NCBI GenBank assembly: GCA_964522845.1
Contig: CAZFZQ010000001.1
Span: forward strand, 1 to 64,000
Length of the DNA stretch: 64,000 bases
DNA from: CAZFZQ01 sp964522845
GTDB lineage: Bacteria > Patescibacteriota > Patescibacteriia > GCA-002772895
Direction: 5' to 3'
Shown: one piece after another, positions 44,576 through 51,791 of the stretch
Position numbering within the stretch: the first letter of the stretch is position 1
Layout of the letters: the number at the start of each line of letters is the position of its first letter
The notes under the pieces: generated by a model
What the model saw: the letters and a program-made list of their open reading frames with translations, nothing else
What the model was told of the DNA's origin: nothing
The model's database searches: none
Position numbers and translations under genes: made by a program

Positions 44576-45721
44576 ATGAAGATTGCCCAAGTTGTTTGCA
44601 CCTTTCCGCCATATCGGGGCGGGATTGGCAATTCCGCGTACAATTTAGCTAAAAATTTCGCCTTGCAGGGCGAGGAGGTCTGTGTTTTTACGCCGGACTA
44701 TAATACCGCAGGCTTCCCGACCCCCTACAGCGAGGGATTTAAAATTGAGAGGATAAGACCTCTTTTTTCGTCTGGAAACGCAGCCGTCTTGCCTCAGCTT
44801 ATGTGGCGGCCAAGAGGTTTTGATGTCATCCATCTTCATCTGCCGTTTTTGGGCGCCACGCTTCCCATCTTCTGGTTTTCTATTTTCCATCCAAAAATCA
44901 AGCTGATCGTTACTTATCATATGGATTTGGCCGGAACGGGATTGAAGAAATCTATTTTTGATTTGTATAAAAAAATTGCCCTTCCCTTAATTTTTCACCG
45001 CGCCAATAAAATTATTGTCAGTTCGTATGATTACGCGGAGAACTCCGATATTAAAAATTTTTTAGCCAAACATAAAAATAAATTTGTGGAAATTCCTTTC
45101 GGCGTTGATGAACACAAATTTTGTCCAACGGAAAAAAACGCCGCGCTCGCGGAAAAATATTTTATTGACGCGGAAACTAAGACGCTTCTTTTTGTCGGGG
45201 GCTTGGACGCGGCGCATTATTTTAAGGGCCTGGATATTTTATTGCGCGCTTTAAAAAAAGTGGCGGAGTCGGGTTTGGAAAATATAAAACTTATCGTCGT
45301 GGGCGACGGGGAACTGAAATCCGAATATCAAAATCAGGCCGAGTTTTTGCATTTGCGGGATAAAATTATTTTTGCGGGAAATATTTCCGATGCCGAACTC
45401 CCGGATTATTACAATTTGGCGGACGCGTTTGTCCTGCCGTCAATTGATAAGTCCGAGGCCTTCGGCTTGGTTTTGCTTGAGGCGGCCGCTTGCGCAAAGC
45501 CCGCGATCGCGTCGGATTTGCCCGGCGTGCGCATGGTGGTAAAAAATAATCAGACCGGATTTTTATCCAAGCCGGCTGATGTTGACGATTTAGCGGAAAA
45601 AATCAAACAATTATTTTCCGATAGCGAGATGATAAAAAAAATGGGCAAGTCCGCCCGTGAAATGGTTTTGGAAAAATATAGCTGGGAAAAAGTTGCAGAG
45701 GTTTATTTAAAAAATTTTTAA
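44576..45721 (+). CDS. GT4 glycosyltransferase
   Basis: 381 residues. MKIAQVVCTFPPYRGGIGN is the GT4 N-terminus with glycine loop; LFVGGLDAAHYFKGLDILLR and LPSIDKSEAFGLVLLEAAAC carry the donor site, with the E-x7-E glutamates intact. The ATG lies in the right-hand TATG duplicate of the GIY-YIG element, so the start codon was preserved by the insertion. Its transcription now probably crosses the element from 44225. Its 3' end overlaps the convergent zincin gene by 15 bases. Confidence 0.92.
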   Translation: MKIAQVVCTFPPYRGGIGNSAYNLAKNFALQGEEVCVFTPDYNTAGFPTPYSEGFKIERIRPLFSSGNAAVLPQLMWRPRGFDVIHLHLPFLGATLPIFWFSIFHPKIKLIVTYHMDLAGTGLKKSIFDLYKKIALPLIFHRANKIIVSSYDYAENSDIKNFLAKHKNKFVEIPFGVDEHKFCPTEKNAALAEKYFIDAETKTLLFVGGLDAAHYFKGLDILLRALKKVAESGLENIKLIVVGDGELKSEYQNQAEFLHLRDKIIFAGNISDAELPDYYNLADAFVLPSIDKSEAFGLVLLEAAACAKPAIASDLPGVRMVVKNNQTGFLSKPADVDDLAEKIKQLFSDSEMIKKMGKSAREMVLEKYSWEKVAEVYLKNF

Positions 45722-46171
45722 CAATTCTTTCAAGTGCCCCAGCCGTTTATAAAATCCCGCGGAATGAATTGATCGCGCGAGCCCCAGTTTTTTGTAATCA
45801 TAATGGTGCAGCCATTCGTGAAGCAGGGTGTCCAAAAAAGTTTTCGGCGCCAGGATTTGCCCGCGCGCGGCCGTGCGGTTGTAAATATAAATATAGTTCG
45901 TGCCCGGTTTGTAGTATCCATACTGCTTGGATACTATTTTGTTTTGAACTCTTTTATGATATTGCCTGGCGGGGGATATTTTTAATTTTACAATGTCAAT
46001 TTGGGCGGCGTCGGAGAGTTCGTCCAAAAGCGCTTCGCCGAATTTTTGCCGCTCATATTCTTCGCCGCTATCCAAAAGCGTGCGCGTGAAAAGCAGAATA
46101 TTGTCCGACGGCCGGACATCAACCGTCAAAATCCGGTTGCTTTTTTCGTAATTTTTATCTTGAAATGGCAT
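45707..46171 (-). CDS. SprT-like/zincin metalloprotein
   Basis: 154 residues from ATG 46171, preceded by AAGGA at a good distance; a longer frame to 46201 lacks this. The zinc-binding motif is LLHEWLHHYDYKK (HExxH with a further His), which is typical of SprT-like or minimal gluzincin-type metallopeptidases. No signal peptide, so probably cytoplasmic. The N-terminal half is beta-rich (ILTVDVRPSDNILLFTRTLL). A SprT-type DNA-protein crosslink role is possible but not shown. Confidence 0.75.
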   Translation of the reverse strand: MPFQDKNYEKSNRILTVDVRPSDNILLFTRTLLDSGEEYERQKFGEALLDELSDAAQIDIVKLKISPARQYHKRVQNKIVSKQYGYYKPGTNYIYIYNRTAARGQILAPKTFLDTLLHEWLHHYDYKKLGLARSIHSAGFYKRLGHLKELLKIF

Positions 46172-46214
46172 ATTTTTCCTTATATTTATATTACCACACA
46201 TTACCGGGAAATAG

Positions 46215-46243
46215 TTGATTTTTTTATATAATTATGCTTAGAT
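46215..46243 (+). promoter_or_regulatory. Candidate lon promoter
   Basis: TTGATT (46215-46220), 17-base spacer, TTAGAT (46238-46243) with TGC directly before it. The leader of about 50 bases ends in a strong Shine-Dalgarno site (GGAGAGGAAG, just before ATG 46301). No CIRCE-type inverted repeat was seen. Confidence 0.4.
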
Positions 46244-46300
46244 GGATATAGGGGGAAGCAAGAACTTTGACAACCAAACCCCATAAAAAGGGAGAGGAAG

Positions 46301-48724
46301 ATGTCTGAAAATAAGACCGCAAGAGTAAGGGTAAGTTTGCTGCCGGCTATTATTTTGCCGGAGAAGGCGTTTTTACCATTGTCTTTTTGGTTGAAGTTGA
46401 AGGCGGAGACAGTCACAGATTATTTGGCTCTTCGCTATATTGCCAAAGGCGAGATCACGGGCATCCATCAAGCGGATTATTTTGGCGGCCCGGTGGTTTT
46501 GATTCCCGGAAAACTTCGGCCGGCCGTGGACAAAACGGTTTCGTCTTCACGCAAGACCTTTGACGGAATTGCGGTTTTGGCAAAAATTAGAGAATGTATC
46601 AAGCTTGCCGATGGAGTTGAATACCGCGCGGCAATCTATCAAAAAATCCATGTTAAGCGATTGGTTTTTACCAACAATATGCATTTCGCGGAAATCAAAA
46701 ATGCGTTTTTCCACGACGATGTTGATTCGGATGAAGCCAAAGAAATAAAGAGAATGATCATCCGAATGCTTAACGAGCTTCAGCCATTTCAGTGTTTTAT
46801 TAATGAGAAGCGGGTGCAAAAAATATGCGAAGCGGATAGCCCGCTGATTTTTTCTGAACGGATGATTTATCATTTTAATAAACATTTGTTCAAAGAAGCG
46901 GGTGAGATTTTTAGCGATGAGGAGCTGGTCCGGTATTTTAACGAACCGAATACGGTAAAAAAATTAAAGGCGATTCTGAAAAAGCTGTCCATCGTTCTTA
47001 CTAGCCAAAAGACAAAACTGGAAATTAATAAAAAAGTCGCGGCGGTAGCGGGATCTGAACAAAGGAAATACCTACTGCGCCAAAGCGCGCAAACACTGCA
47101 AAATGAGCTGGATGAGCTTCAGCAGAAAGACCGGCCCGTAGACGATATTATGGAAAAGCTCAAAGCGCGTATCGAAGCGGCCGAAATGCCGGAAGAAGCT
47201 GAGAAAATGGCTAAGAAACAGCTTGAACGCCTAAAAATGATTCCGCGGGAATCTCCGGAATACGCTATGACCTTGACTTATCTGGATTGGCTCTGCGACT
47301 TGCCGTGGAATGGCAAAACCGAAGAAACCGTTGACATTATTTGGGCAAGGCAGATTTTGAACGGCGATCATTATGGGCTTGAAAAAGTAAAACGGCGGAT
47401 TATTGAGCATTTGGCGATTTTGAAATTGAAACCCAATAAAAAGCCGCCGATTCTCTGTTTCGTCGGCCCTCCGGGTGTCGGAAAAACGTCTCTCGGAAAA
47501 TCCATCGCTCATGCCATGGGCAGAAAATTTGTCCGCATTTCTTTGGGCGGTGTCCGCGACGAAGCGGAAATCCGCGGGCATCGCCGGACCTATGTCGGCG
47601 CTCTTCCCGGACGGATTTTGCAGAACATAAAAAGAGCCGGAACAAAGAATGCGGTTTTCATGCTGGATGAAATTGACAAGCTTGCTTCGGATTTCAGCGG
47701 CGATCCAGCGTCCGCCTTGCTGGAAGTGCTGGATCCGGAGCAAAATTTCGCCTTCTCCGACCACTACTTGGAAGTTTCGTATGATTTGTCGCCAATATTT
47801 TTCATTTGCACGGCCAATCTTGAGGATCCCATTCCTCCGGCGTTGCACGACAGAATGGAATTTATCCGTTTGGCGGGATATACGCCCCAGGAAAAATACG
47901 AAATCGCCAAAAGGTTTTTGATCCCCAAGCAGATGGAAGAAAATGGCGTGGAAAAAAAGGGATTGAAAATTACCGATGGCGCGCTATATTCTTTGGTTGA
48001 TAATTACACGCGGGAAGCCGGCGTACGCAATCTGGAACGGGAAATCGCTTCAGCCATCAGAAACCGCGCTGTTCTGATCGCGCAGAACAAAGAGTTCAAG
48101 ACCGAAATTTGGGCAAGCGACCTTTTGGAAATTTTTGGTCCGGCGCGCTTTGAAATTACCGGTGGCGTTGACATTCATATTCCGGGCGTGGTCACGGGTT
48201 TGGCCTGGACTGAAGTTGGCGGCTGCACTTTGATCATTGAATCGAGTAAAATGCCAAGAGCCGGCAATGAAGAAAATCTGAAATACACCGGCCGTCTGGG
48301 CGATGTGATGAAGGAATCAATTGAAGTGGCGTGGGATGTCGCTCGCGACAAGAGTAATGTTAATGCATCGCTTTGGCAAAATTCCAGAATTCATCTGCAT
48401 GTGCCTGAAGGCGCAACGCCCAAAGATGGCCCGTCTGCCGGAGTAGCTATGACCATATCATTGATTTCGACACTTTCCAGCCGTTTAGTGCGTCCTGATT
48501 TGGCTATGACCGGCGAAATTACATTGCGTGGCGGCGGTACGATTCTGCCTGTGGGCGGAATCAAGGAAAAGCTTTTGGCTGCGCATCGCGCCGGCTATAA
48601 GTACGCGTTCATTCCTTCGCAAAACGAAAAAGATTTGTCCGAGGTCCCTGATGATGTCAAGCGGGAAATGGAAATCATGTTGGCGAAAAATATTGACGAA
48701 GTGATTAATTTTGCTCTTCAGTAA
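46301..48724 (+). CDS. lon: Lon ATP-dependent protease
   Basis: 807 residues, standard LonA length. N-terminal substrate-binding domain to about 210, helical linker, AAA+ domain with Walker A GPPGVGKTS near residue 390 and Walker B VFMLDEIDKL, sensor region, and C-terminal S16 protease domain with catalytic Ser712 (KDGPSAGVAM) and Lys755 (GGIKEKLLAAHRAG), 43 residues apart as in E. coli Lon. Degrades misfolded and regulatory cytoplasmic proteins. Strong Shine-Dalgarno site, own terminator. The N-terminal domain is divergent (starts PAIILPEKAFLPLSFW). Confidence 0.97.
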   Translation: MSENKTARVRVSLLPAIILPEKAFLPLSFWLKLKAETVTDYLALRYIAKGEITGIHQADYFGGPVVLIPGKLRPAVDKTVSSSRKTFDGIAVLAKIRECIKLADGVEYRAAIYQKIHVKRLVFTNNMHFAEIKNAFFHDDVDSDEAKEIKRMIIRMLNELQPFQCFINEKRVQKICEADSPLIFSERMIYHFNKHLFKEAGEIFSDEELVRYFNEPNTVKKLKAILKKLSIVLTSQKTKLEINKKVAAVAGSEQRKYLLRQSAQTLQNELDELQQKDRPVDDIMEKLKARIEAAEMPEEAEKMAKKQLERLKMIPRESPEYAMTLTYLDWLCDLPWNGKTEETVDIIWARQILNGDHYGLEKVKRRIIEHLAILKLKPNKKPPILCFVGPPGVGKTSLGKSIAHAMGRKFVRISLGGVRDEAEIRGHRRTYVGALPGRILQNIKRAGTKNAVFMLDEIDKLASDFSGDPASALLEVLDPEQNFAFSDHYLEVSYDLSPIFFICTANLEDPIPPALHDRMEFIRLAGYTPQEKYEIAKRFLIPKQMEENGVEKKGLKITDGALYSLVDNYTREAGVRNLEREIASAIRNRAVLIAQNKEFKTEIWASDLLEIFGPARFEITGGVDIHIPGVVTGLAWTEVGGCTLIIESSKMPRAGNEENLKYTGRLGDVMKESIEVAWDVARDKSNVNASLWQNSRIHLHVPEGATPKDGPSAGVAMTISLISTLSSRLVRPDLAMTGEITLRGGGTILPVGGIKEKLLAAHRAGYKYAFIPSQNEKDLSEVPDDVKREMEIMLAKNIDEVINFALQ

Positions 48725-48731
48725 GAGTTGC

Positions 48732-48761
48732 AAGAGGCCCCCAAATCGGCCTCTTTTTTTA
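48732..48761 (+). terminator. Rho-independent terminator of lon
   Basis: Stem AAGAGGCC (48732-48739) and GGCCTCTT (48748-48755) with an 8-base loop and a run of T. It is located 8 bases after the lon stop codon. Confidence 0.9.
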
Positions 48762-48775
48762 TTTATTGAATTATT

Positions 48776-48863
48776 CCTCCCCTTAAGATAAGGGGAGGTT
48801 AGGTGGGGTTATGAATCTTTAACATAACTCCCCCCTAACCCCCTCTTACCTTAAGAGGGGGTG
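48776..48863. repeat. Inverted pair of hairpin repeat units
   Basis: Unit 1 at 48776-48813 has stem CCTCCCC/GGGGAGG around TTAAGATAA, then GGTTAGGTGGGGTTATG. Unit 2 (48823-48863) is the same kind of unit in inverted orientation, with stem CCCCCTC/GAGGGGG. The pair forms a large imperfect palindrome between lon and rseP. A single unit occurs before the gene at 51789. REP-like; no gene. Confidence 0.8.
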
Positions 48864-48902
48864 CAGTAGCAATATTTTTTTGCTTATGATAATATTAATA
48901 TT

Positions 48903-50084
48903 ATGCTAACTACTATATTATTATTCGTAATAATCTTAGGGCTTTTGGTTTTTGTCCATGAATTCGGGCATTTTATTGTTGCCAAGAAAATGGGCGTGGG
49001 AGTGGAGGAATTTGGGTTCGGATTTCCTCCGCGTATGATTGGCGTCTACAAAGTCGGGAAAAAACTCCACTGGGTTTTTAAAAAGACGCCGTCTTTTGAC
49101 GAAAGTATCGCCGGCGCCATGAAAAGAACGATTTATTCTTTGAATTGGATTCCGCTCGGCGGTTTTGTGAAAATCAAAGGCGAGGAAGGCGGCAGCCGTA
49201 CGGAAGCCGACAGTTTTGCCTCCAAAGCCATTTGGAAAAGAATTGTCATTGTGGCTGCGGGCGTGACCATGAATTTGATTTTGGCGGCCGTGATTTTGTC
49301 CGTGGGTTTTGGCATCGGCATGCCTCAGGCCCTGGACAGGGACATGTCCGGCGCCAAAGTGAAAAATCAAAGCATGCAAATTATTTCCGTGGCAAAAAAA
49401 TCCGCGGCGGACGCGGCCGGACTGCAAGCCGGCGACGAGATTTTATCCGTTGACGGCAAGAAATTAAATTTTAAAGAATTGCAGGCCTACGCCACGAGCC
49501 GGGTGGGCGAGCAAATTAATTATTCCATAAAAAGAGGCGGCGCAATATTGGATAAAAAAATTATTCCCGCGATTTTGCCGGAAACGGGTTATGGCGGCGT
49601 GGGCGTTGGTTTGATTGAAACCGGCATCGTTTCTTATCCGTGGTATTTGGCAATTTGGAAAGGAATTTTGGAAACAGGGTATTTGCTCAAAGAAATCGTG
49701 CTGGCGTTTTATACGCTCTTGCGCGATCTTATTTTGGGGCATGGCGCGGCTGTGGATTTGTCCGGTCCCGTGGGCATCGCGGTTTTGACCGGGCGCGTGG
49801 CGCGGCTTGGTTTTTCTTACATTTTGCAGTTTGCGGCCGTGCTCTCGGTTAATTTGGCCGTGGTAAATATTTTGCCTTTGCCCGCGCTGGATGGCGGACG
49901 GATTGTTTTTTTCATCGTGGAAAAAATCCGCCGCCGGCCAATAAATCAAAAAATAGAATCCGCGGTGCACAACATCGGCTTCGCGCTTTTAATGCTCTTG
50001 GTCGCGGTTATCACTTATCGCGATTTTGTAAAATTCGGCGACAAGTTTCAGCATTTGTGGCAAAATATAATTAATAAGATATAA
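48903..50084 (+). CDS. rseP: RseP/S2P family site-2 zinc metalloprotease (M50)
   Basis: 393 residues. Four transmembrane segments; the first contains the active site HEFGH (H19, E20, H23). A PDZ domain is visible at about 155-225 (SAADAAGLQAGDEILSVDG). The third zinc ligand is in NILPLPALDGGRIVFF. In model bacteria the enzyme cuts transmembrane anti-sigma factors or remnant signal peptides. A basic insertion (GVYKVGKKLHWVFKK) follows FGFPPR. Nothing in the neighbourhood indicates its substrate. Confidence 0.94.
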   Translation: MLTTILLFVIILGLLVFVHEFGHFIVAKKMGVGVEEFGFGFPPRMIGVYKVGKKLHWVFKKTPSFDESIAGAMKRTIYSLNWIPLGGFVKIKGEEGGSRTEADSFASKAIWKRIVIVAAGVTMNLILAAVILSVGFGIGMPQALDRDMSGAKVKNQSMQIISVAKKSAADAAGLQAGDEILSVDGKKLNFKELQAYATSRVGEQINYSIKRGGAILDKKIIPAILPETGYGGVGVGLIETGIVSYPWYLAIWKGILETGYLLKEIVLAFYTLLRDLILGHGAAVDLSGPVGIAVLTGRVARLGFSYILQFAAVLSVNLAVVNILPLPALDGGRIVFFIVEKIRRRPINQKIESAVHNIGFALLMLLVAVITYRDFVKFGDKFQHLWQNIINKI

Positions 50085-50085
50085 A

Positions 50086-50200
50086 ATTCCAATCTACGGA
50101 TGAATCCAAATCTACGGATACCTACGGATAAATCATCCGAATAATTCGGATAAAATTCGTAATTTTATTTGTAGATTAGGATGAATTTGTAGATTAGGAT
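50086..50200. repeat. Palindromic intergenic element, about 115 bp
   Basis: Outer ends contain CCAATCTACGGAT and CCAAATCTACGGAT on the left and inverted counterparts GTAGATTAGGAT (twice) on the right. The centre is a perfect 8-bp palindrome around one base (ATCCGAAT-A-ATTCGGAT, 50135-50151). It fills most of the space between rseP and the next gene. No protein-coding content. Its nested ends resemble in design those of the GxxExxY element. Confidence 0.7.
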
Positions 50201-50212
50201 TTTGATGTAATT

Positions 50213-50590
50213 ATGCCAGATAATTTGACGCCGGAAGAAACAAAAGACAACGAGCATTCTAAGGGCAGTTTGGATGAGGACACTGAAGGCACGGGTGTTG
50301 ACGAGCCAAATCTTGACGAGGCGAGCTGGGATGATGAAGTTGAGCCCGAAGACCGCGAAGATTTTACCGCGGCAAAAATTAAATTTGAAGAATTGACGGA
50401 CGAGGACCGCGAAATTTATTTGGAAATGGTTTCTTTGCGTGAAGAATTCGGCGAAGGCAGCGCGGAAAAAGAGGGGATGGAGGATATAAAAAAGTTAATC
50501 AGGAGATGTGAAGATATAAAATCAGAACTGATGGAAGGCACGCGGCCCAAATTTTTAGATTTGATGATTAAAAAGTTAAAGGAATTATAA
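50213..50590 (+). CDS. Small acidic hypothetical protein
   Basis: 125 residues, strongly acidic in its first 60 (EDTEGTGVDEPNLDEASWDD), then a helical part with TAAKIKFEELTDEDREIYLE and a lysine-rich end LDLMIKKLKEL. No cysteine, no transmembrane segment, no recognised domain. The acidic-then-helical composition resembles the small protein at 53447, also between pheS and pheT. It precedes pheS by 66 bases. Function unknown. Confidence 0.65.
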   Translation: MPDNLTPEETKDNEHSKGSLDEDTEGTGVDEPNLDEASWDDEVEPEDREDFTAAKIKFEELTDEDREIYLEMVSLREEFGEGSAEKEGMEDIKKLIRRCEDIKSELMEGTRPKFLDLMIKKLKEL

Positions 50591-50656
50591 TCCTCACTCT
50601 TGGTACTCCAAGGGGGAGGCGGCCTCTTGGCCGGTGGGGGATTTTTACCCTTTAGT

Positions 50657-51742
50657 ATGAAAACAAAACTGGAACAATTAAAAAATGACGCGAGCGCAGA
50701 ACTCCAAAAAATCGCAACCGCGGAAGAATTGCGGGATTTTGAAATTAAAATTTTCGGGCGAAAAGGCAAGTTTAATGATTTGACTAAAGAATTGGGAACG
50801 CTTGCCATTGCGGAAAGAAAAGAAATGGGGCGCTTGGCAAACGAGGTGCGAGCTGTGTTGGAAAAAGCAATCGGCGAACGCCGGCAGGAGTTTGAATCGG
50901 CGCGTTTGAATGATTTGGCGAAAACCGAGTGGATTGACAAAACTTTACCCGGAGTAAAACCCGAGCTGGGGCATTTGCATTTGATGACGCAGGCGATTGA
51001 TGAAATTTCGGACATATTTATCCGATTGGGGTTTGTCCGCCGCCGATATCCGGAAATTGAATGGGATTGGTATGCTTTTGAATCATTGAATATGCCAAAG
51101 GACCATCCGGCGCGCGACGAATGGGAGACATTTTTTATTGATTTGCCCGAAGGGAATCCTTCTTCGCACAAGGCTACGAAGGACAGGGGGAAAATAGTTT
51201 TGACGCCGCACACGTCAAGCGGCCAGGTACGTGAAATGGAGCGCGGCGAACTTCCTATTAGGATGATGAATATTTCCAAATGCTACCGCCGGCAAGCGGA
51301 TGTGACGCACGTACCAATGTTTCATCAGTTTGAAGGGTTATTGATTGATAAAGGAGTTTCCATCGCGCACCTAAAAGGCACACTGGATTATTTCGCGCGT
51401 GAATTTTTTGGCGCGTCACGGAAAACGCGTTTGCGCCCGTTTCATTTTCGTTTTACCGAACCGTCATTTGAAATTGATATTTCCTGCGATGTTTGCAATG
51501 GTACGGGAAAATTATCAAATGGCGACAAATGCCGTGTTTGCAAACAGGGCTGGTTGGAATTGGGCGGCGCGGGCATGGTTCATCCGAATGTTTTGCGCGC
51601 CGGGGGCATTGATCCGAAAAAATACAACGGCTTTGCTTTTGGCTGGGGCGTGGAGCGCACCTTTATGATGAAAGAAGGAATGAAAATTGACGACCTCCGC
51701 ATACTTTATAAAAATGATTTGAGGTTTATCAGGCAGTTTTGA
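50657..51742 (+). CDS. pheS: Phenylalanyl-tRNA synthetase alpha subunit
   Basis: 361 residues. N-terminal coiled coil (LEQLKNDASAELQKIATAEE), then class II aminoacyl-tRNA synthetase core: HTSSGQVREMERG with motif 2 region KCYRRQADVTHVPMFHQFEG, and motif 3 GFAFGWGVERTFMMK. The insert with CDVCNGTGKL and CRVCKQGWLEL is a four-cysteine zinc-like element seen in many PheS. ATG 50657 gives a normal start; upstream codons in the frame are glycine-rich and unlikely. Residues about 168-178 (PSSHKATKDRG) are encoded by a palindromic repeat. With PheT it charges tRNA-Phe. Confidence 0.95.
   Translation: MKTKLEQLKNDASAELQKIATAEELRDFEIKIFGRKGKFNDLTKELGTLAIAERKEMGRLANEVRAVLEKAIGERRQEFESARLNDLAKTEWIDKTLPGVKPELGHLHLMTQAIDEISDIFIRLGFVRRRYPEIEWDWYAFESLNMPKDHPARDEWETFFIDLPEGNPSSHKATKDRGKIVLTPHTSSGQVREMERGELPIRMMNISKCYRRQADVTHVPMFHQFEGLLIDKGVSIAHLKGTLDYFAREFFGASRKTRLRPFHFRFTEPSFEIDISCDVCNGTGKLSNGDKCRVCKQGWLELGGAGMVHPNVLRAGGIDPKKYNGFAFGWGVERTFMMKEGMKIDDLRILYKNDLRFIRQF
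51158..51187 (+). repeat. In-frame palindromic coding repeat in pheS
   Basis: CCTTCTTCGC ... AAGGCTACGAAGG, then ACAGG: complementary ends CCTTC/GAAGG. It matches the type in pheT at 58306-58335 (CCATCCTTCGC ... AAGCTTCGGATGG, CAGG). It encodes PSSHKATKDR between DLPEG and KIVLTPHTSS, where PheS is normally continuous. Confidence 0.6.
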
Positions 51743-51753
51743 TTCCGACTTTT

Positions 51754-51791
51754 CTCCCCCTTAAGGTAAGGGGGAGTTAGAGGGGGTTATG
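51754..51791 (+). repeat. Hairpin repeat unit carrying a start codon
   Basis: Stem CTCCCCC/GGGGGAG around TTAAGGTAA (51754-51776), tail TTAGAGGGGGTTATG. The final ATG is the start codon of the gene at 51789. Same unit as the pair at 48776-48863 and related to the in-frame copy in pheT (57503-57537). Confidence 0.75.

Noticed and set aside
49145..49453. Second plus-strand open frame inside rseP
   Set aside because: Out of frame with the conserved PDZ and zinc-protease motifs; arginine-rich shadow.
49464..49970. 168-codon antisense frame in rseP
   Set aside because: Shadow of a well-conserved gene; no start signals.
50416..51279. 287-codon open frame antisense to pheS and its upstream gene
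   Set aside because: pheS is certain; the antisense product is serine-rich low-complexity, typical of a shadow frame.
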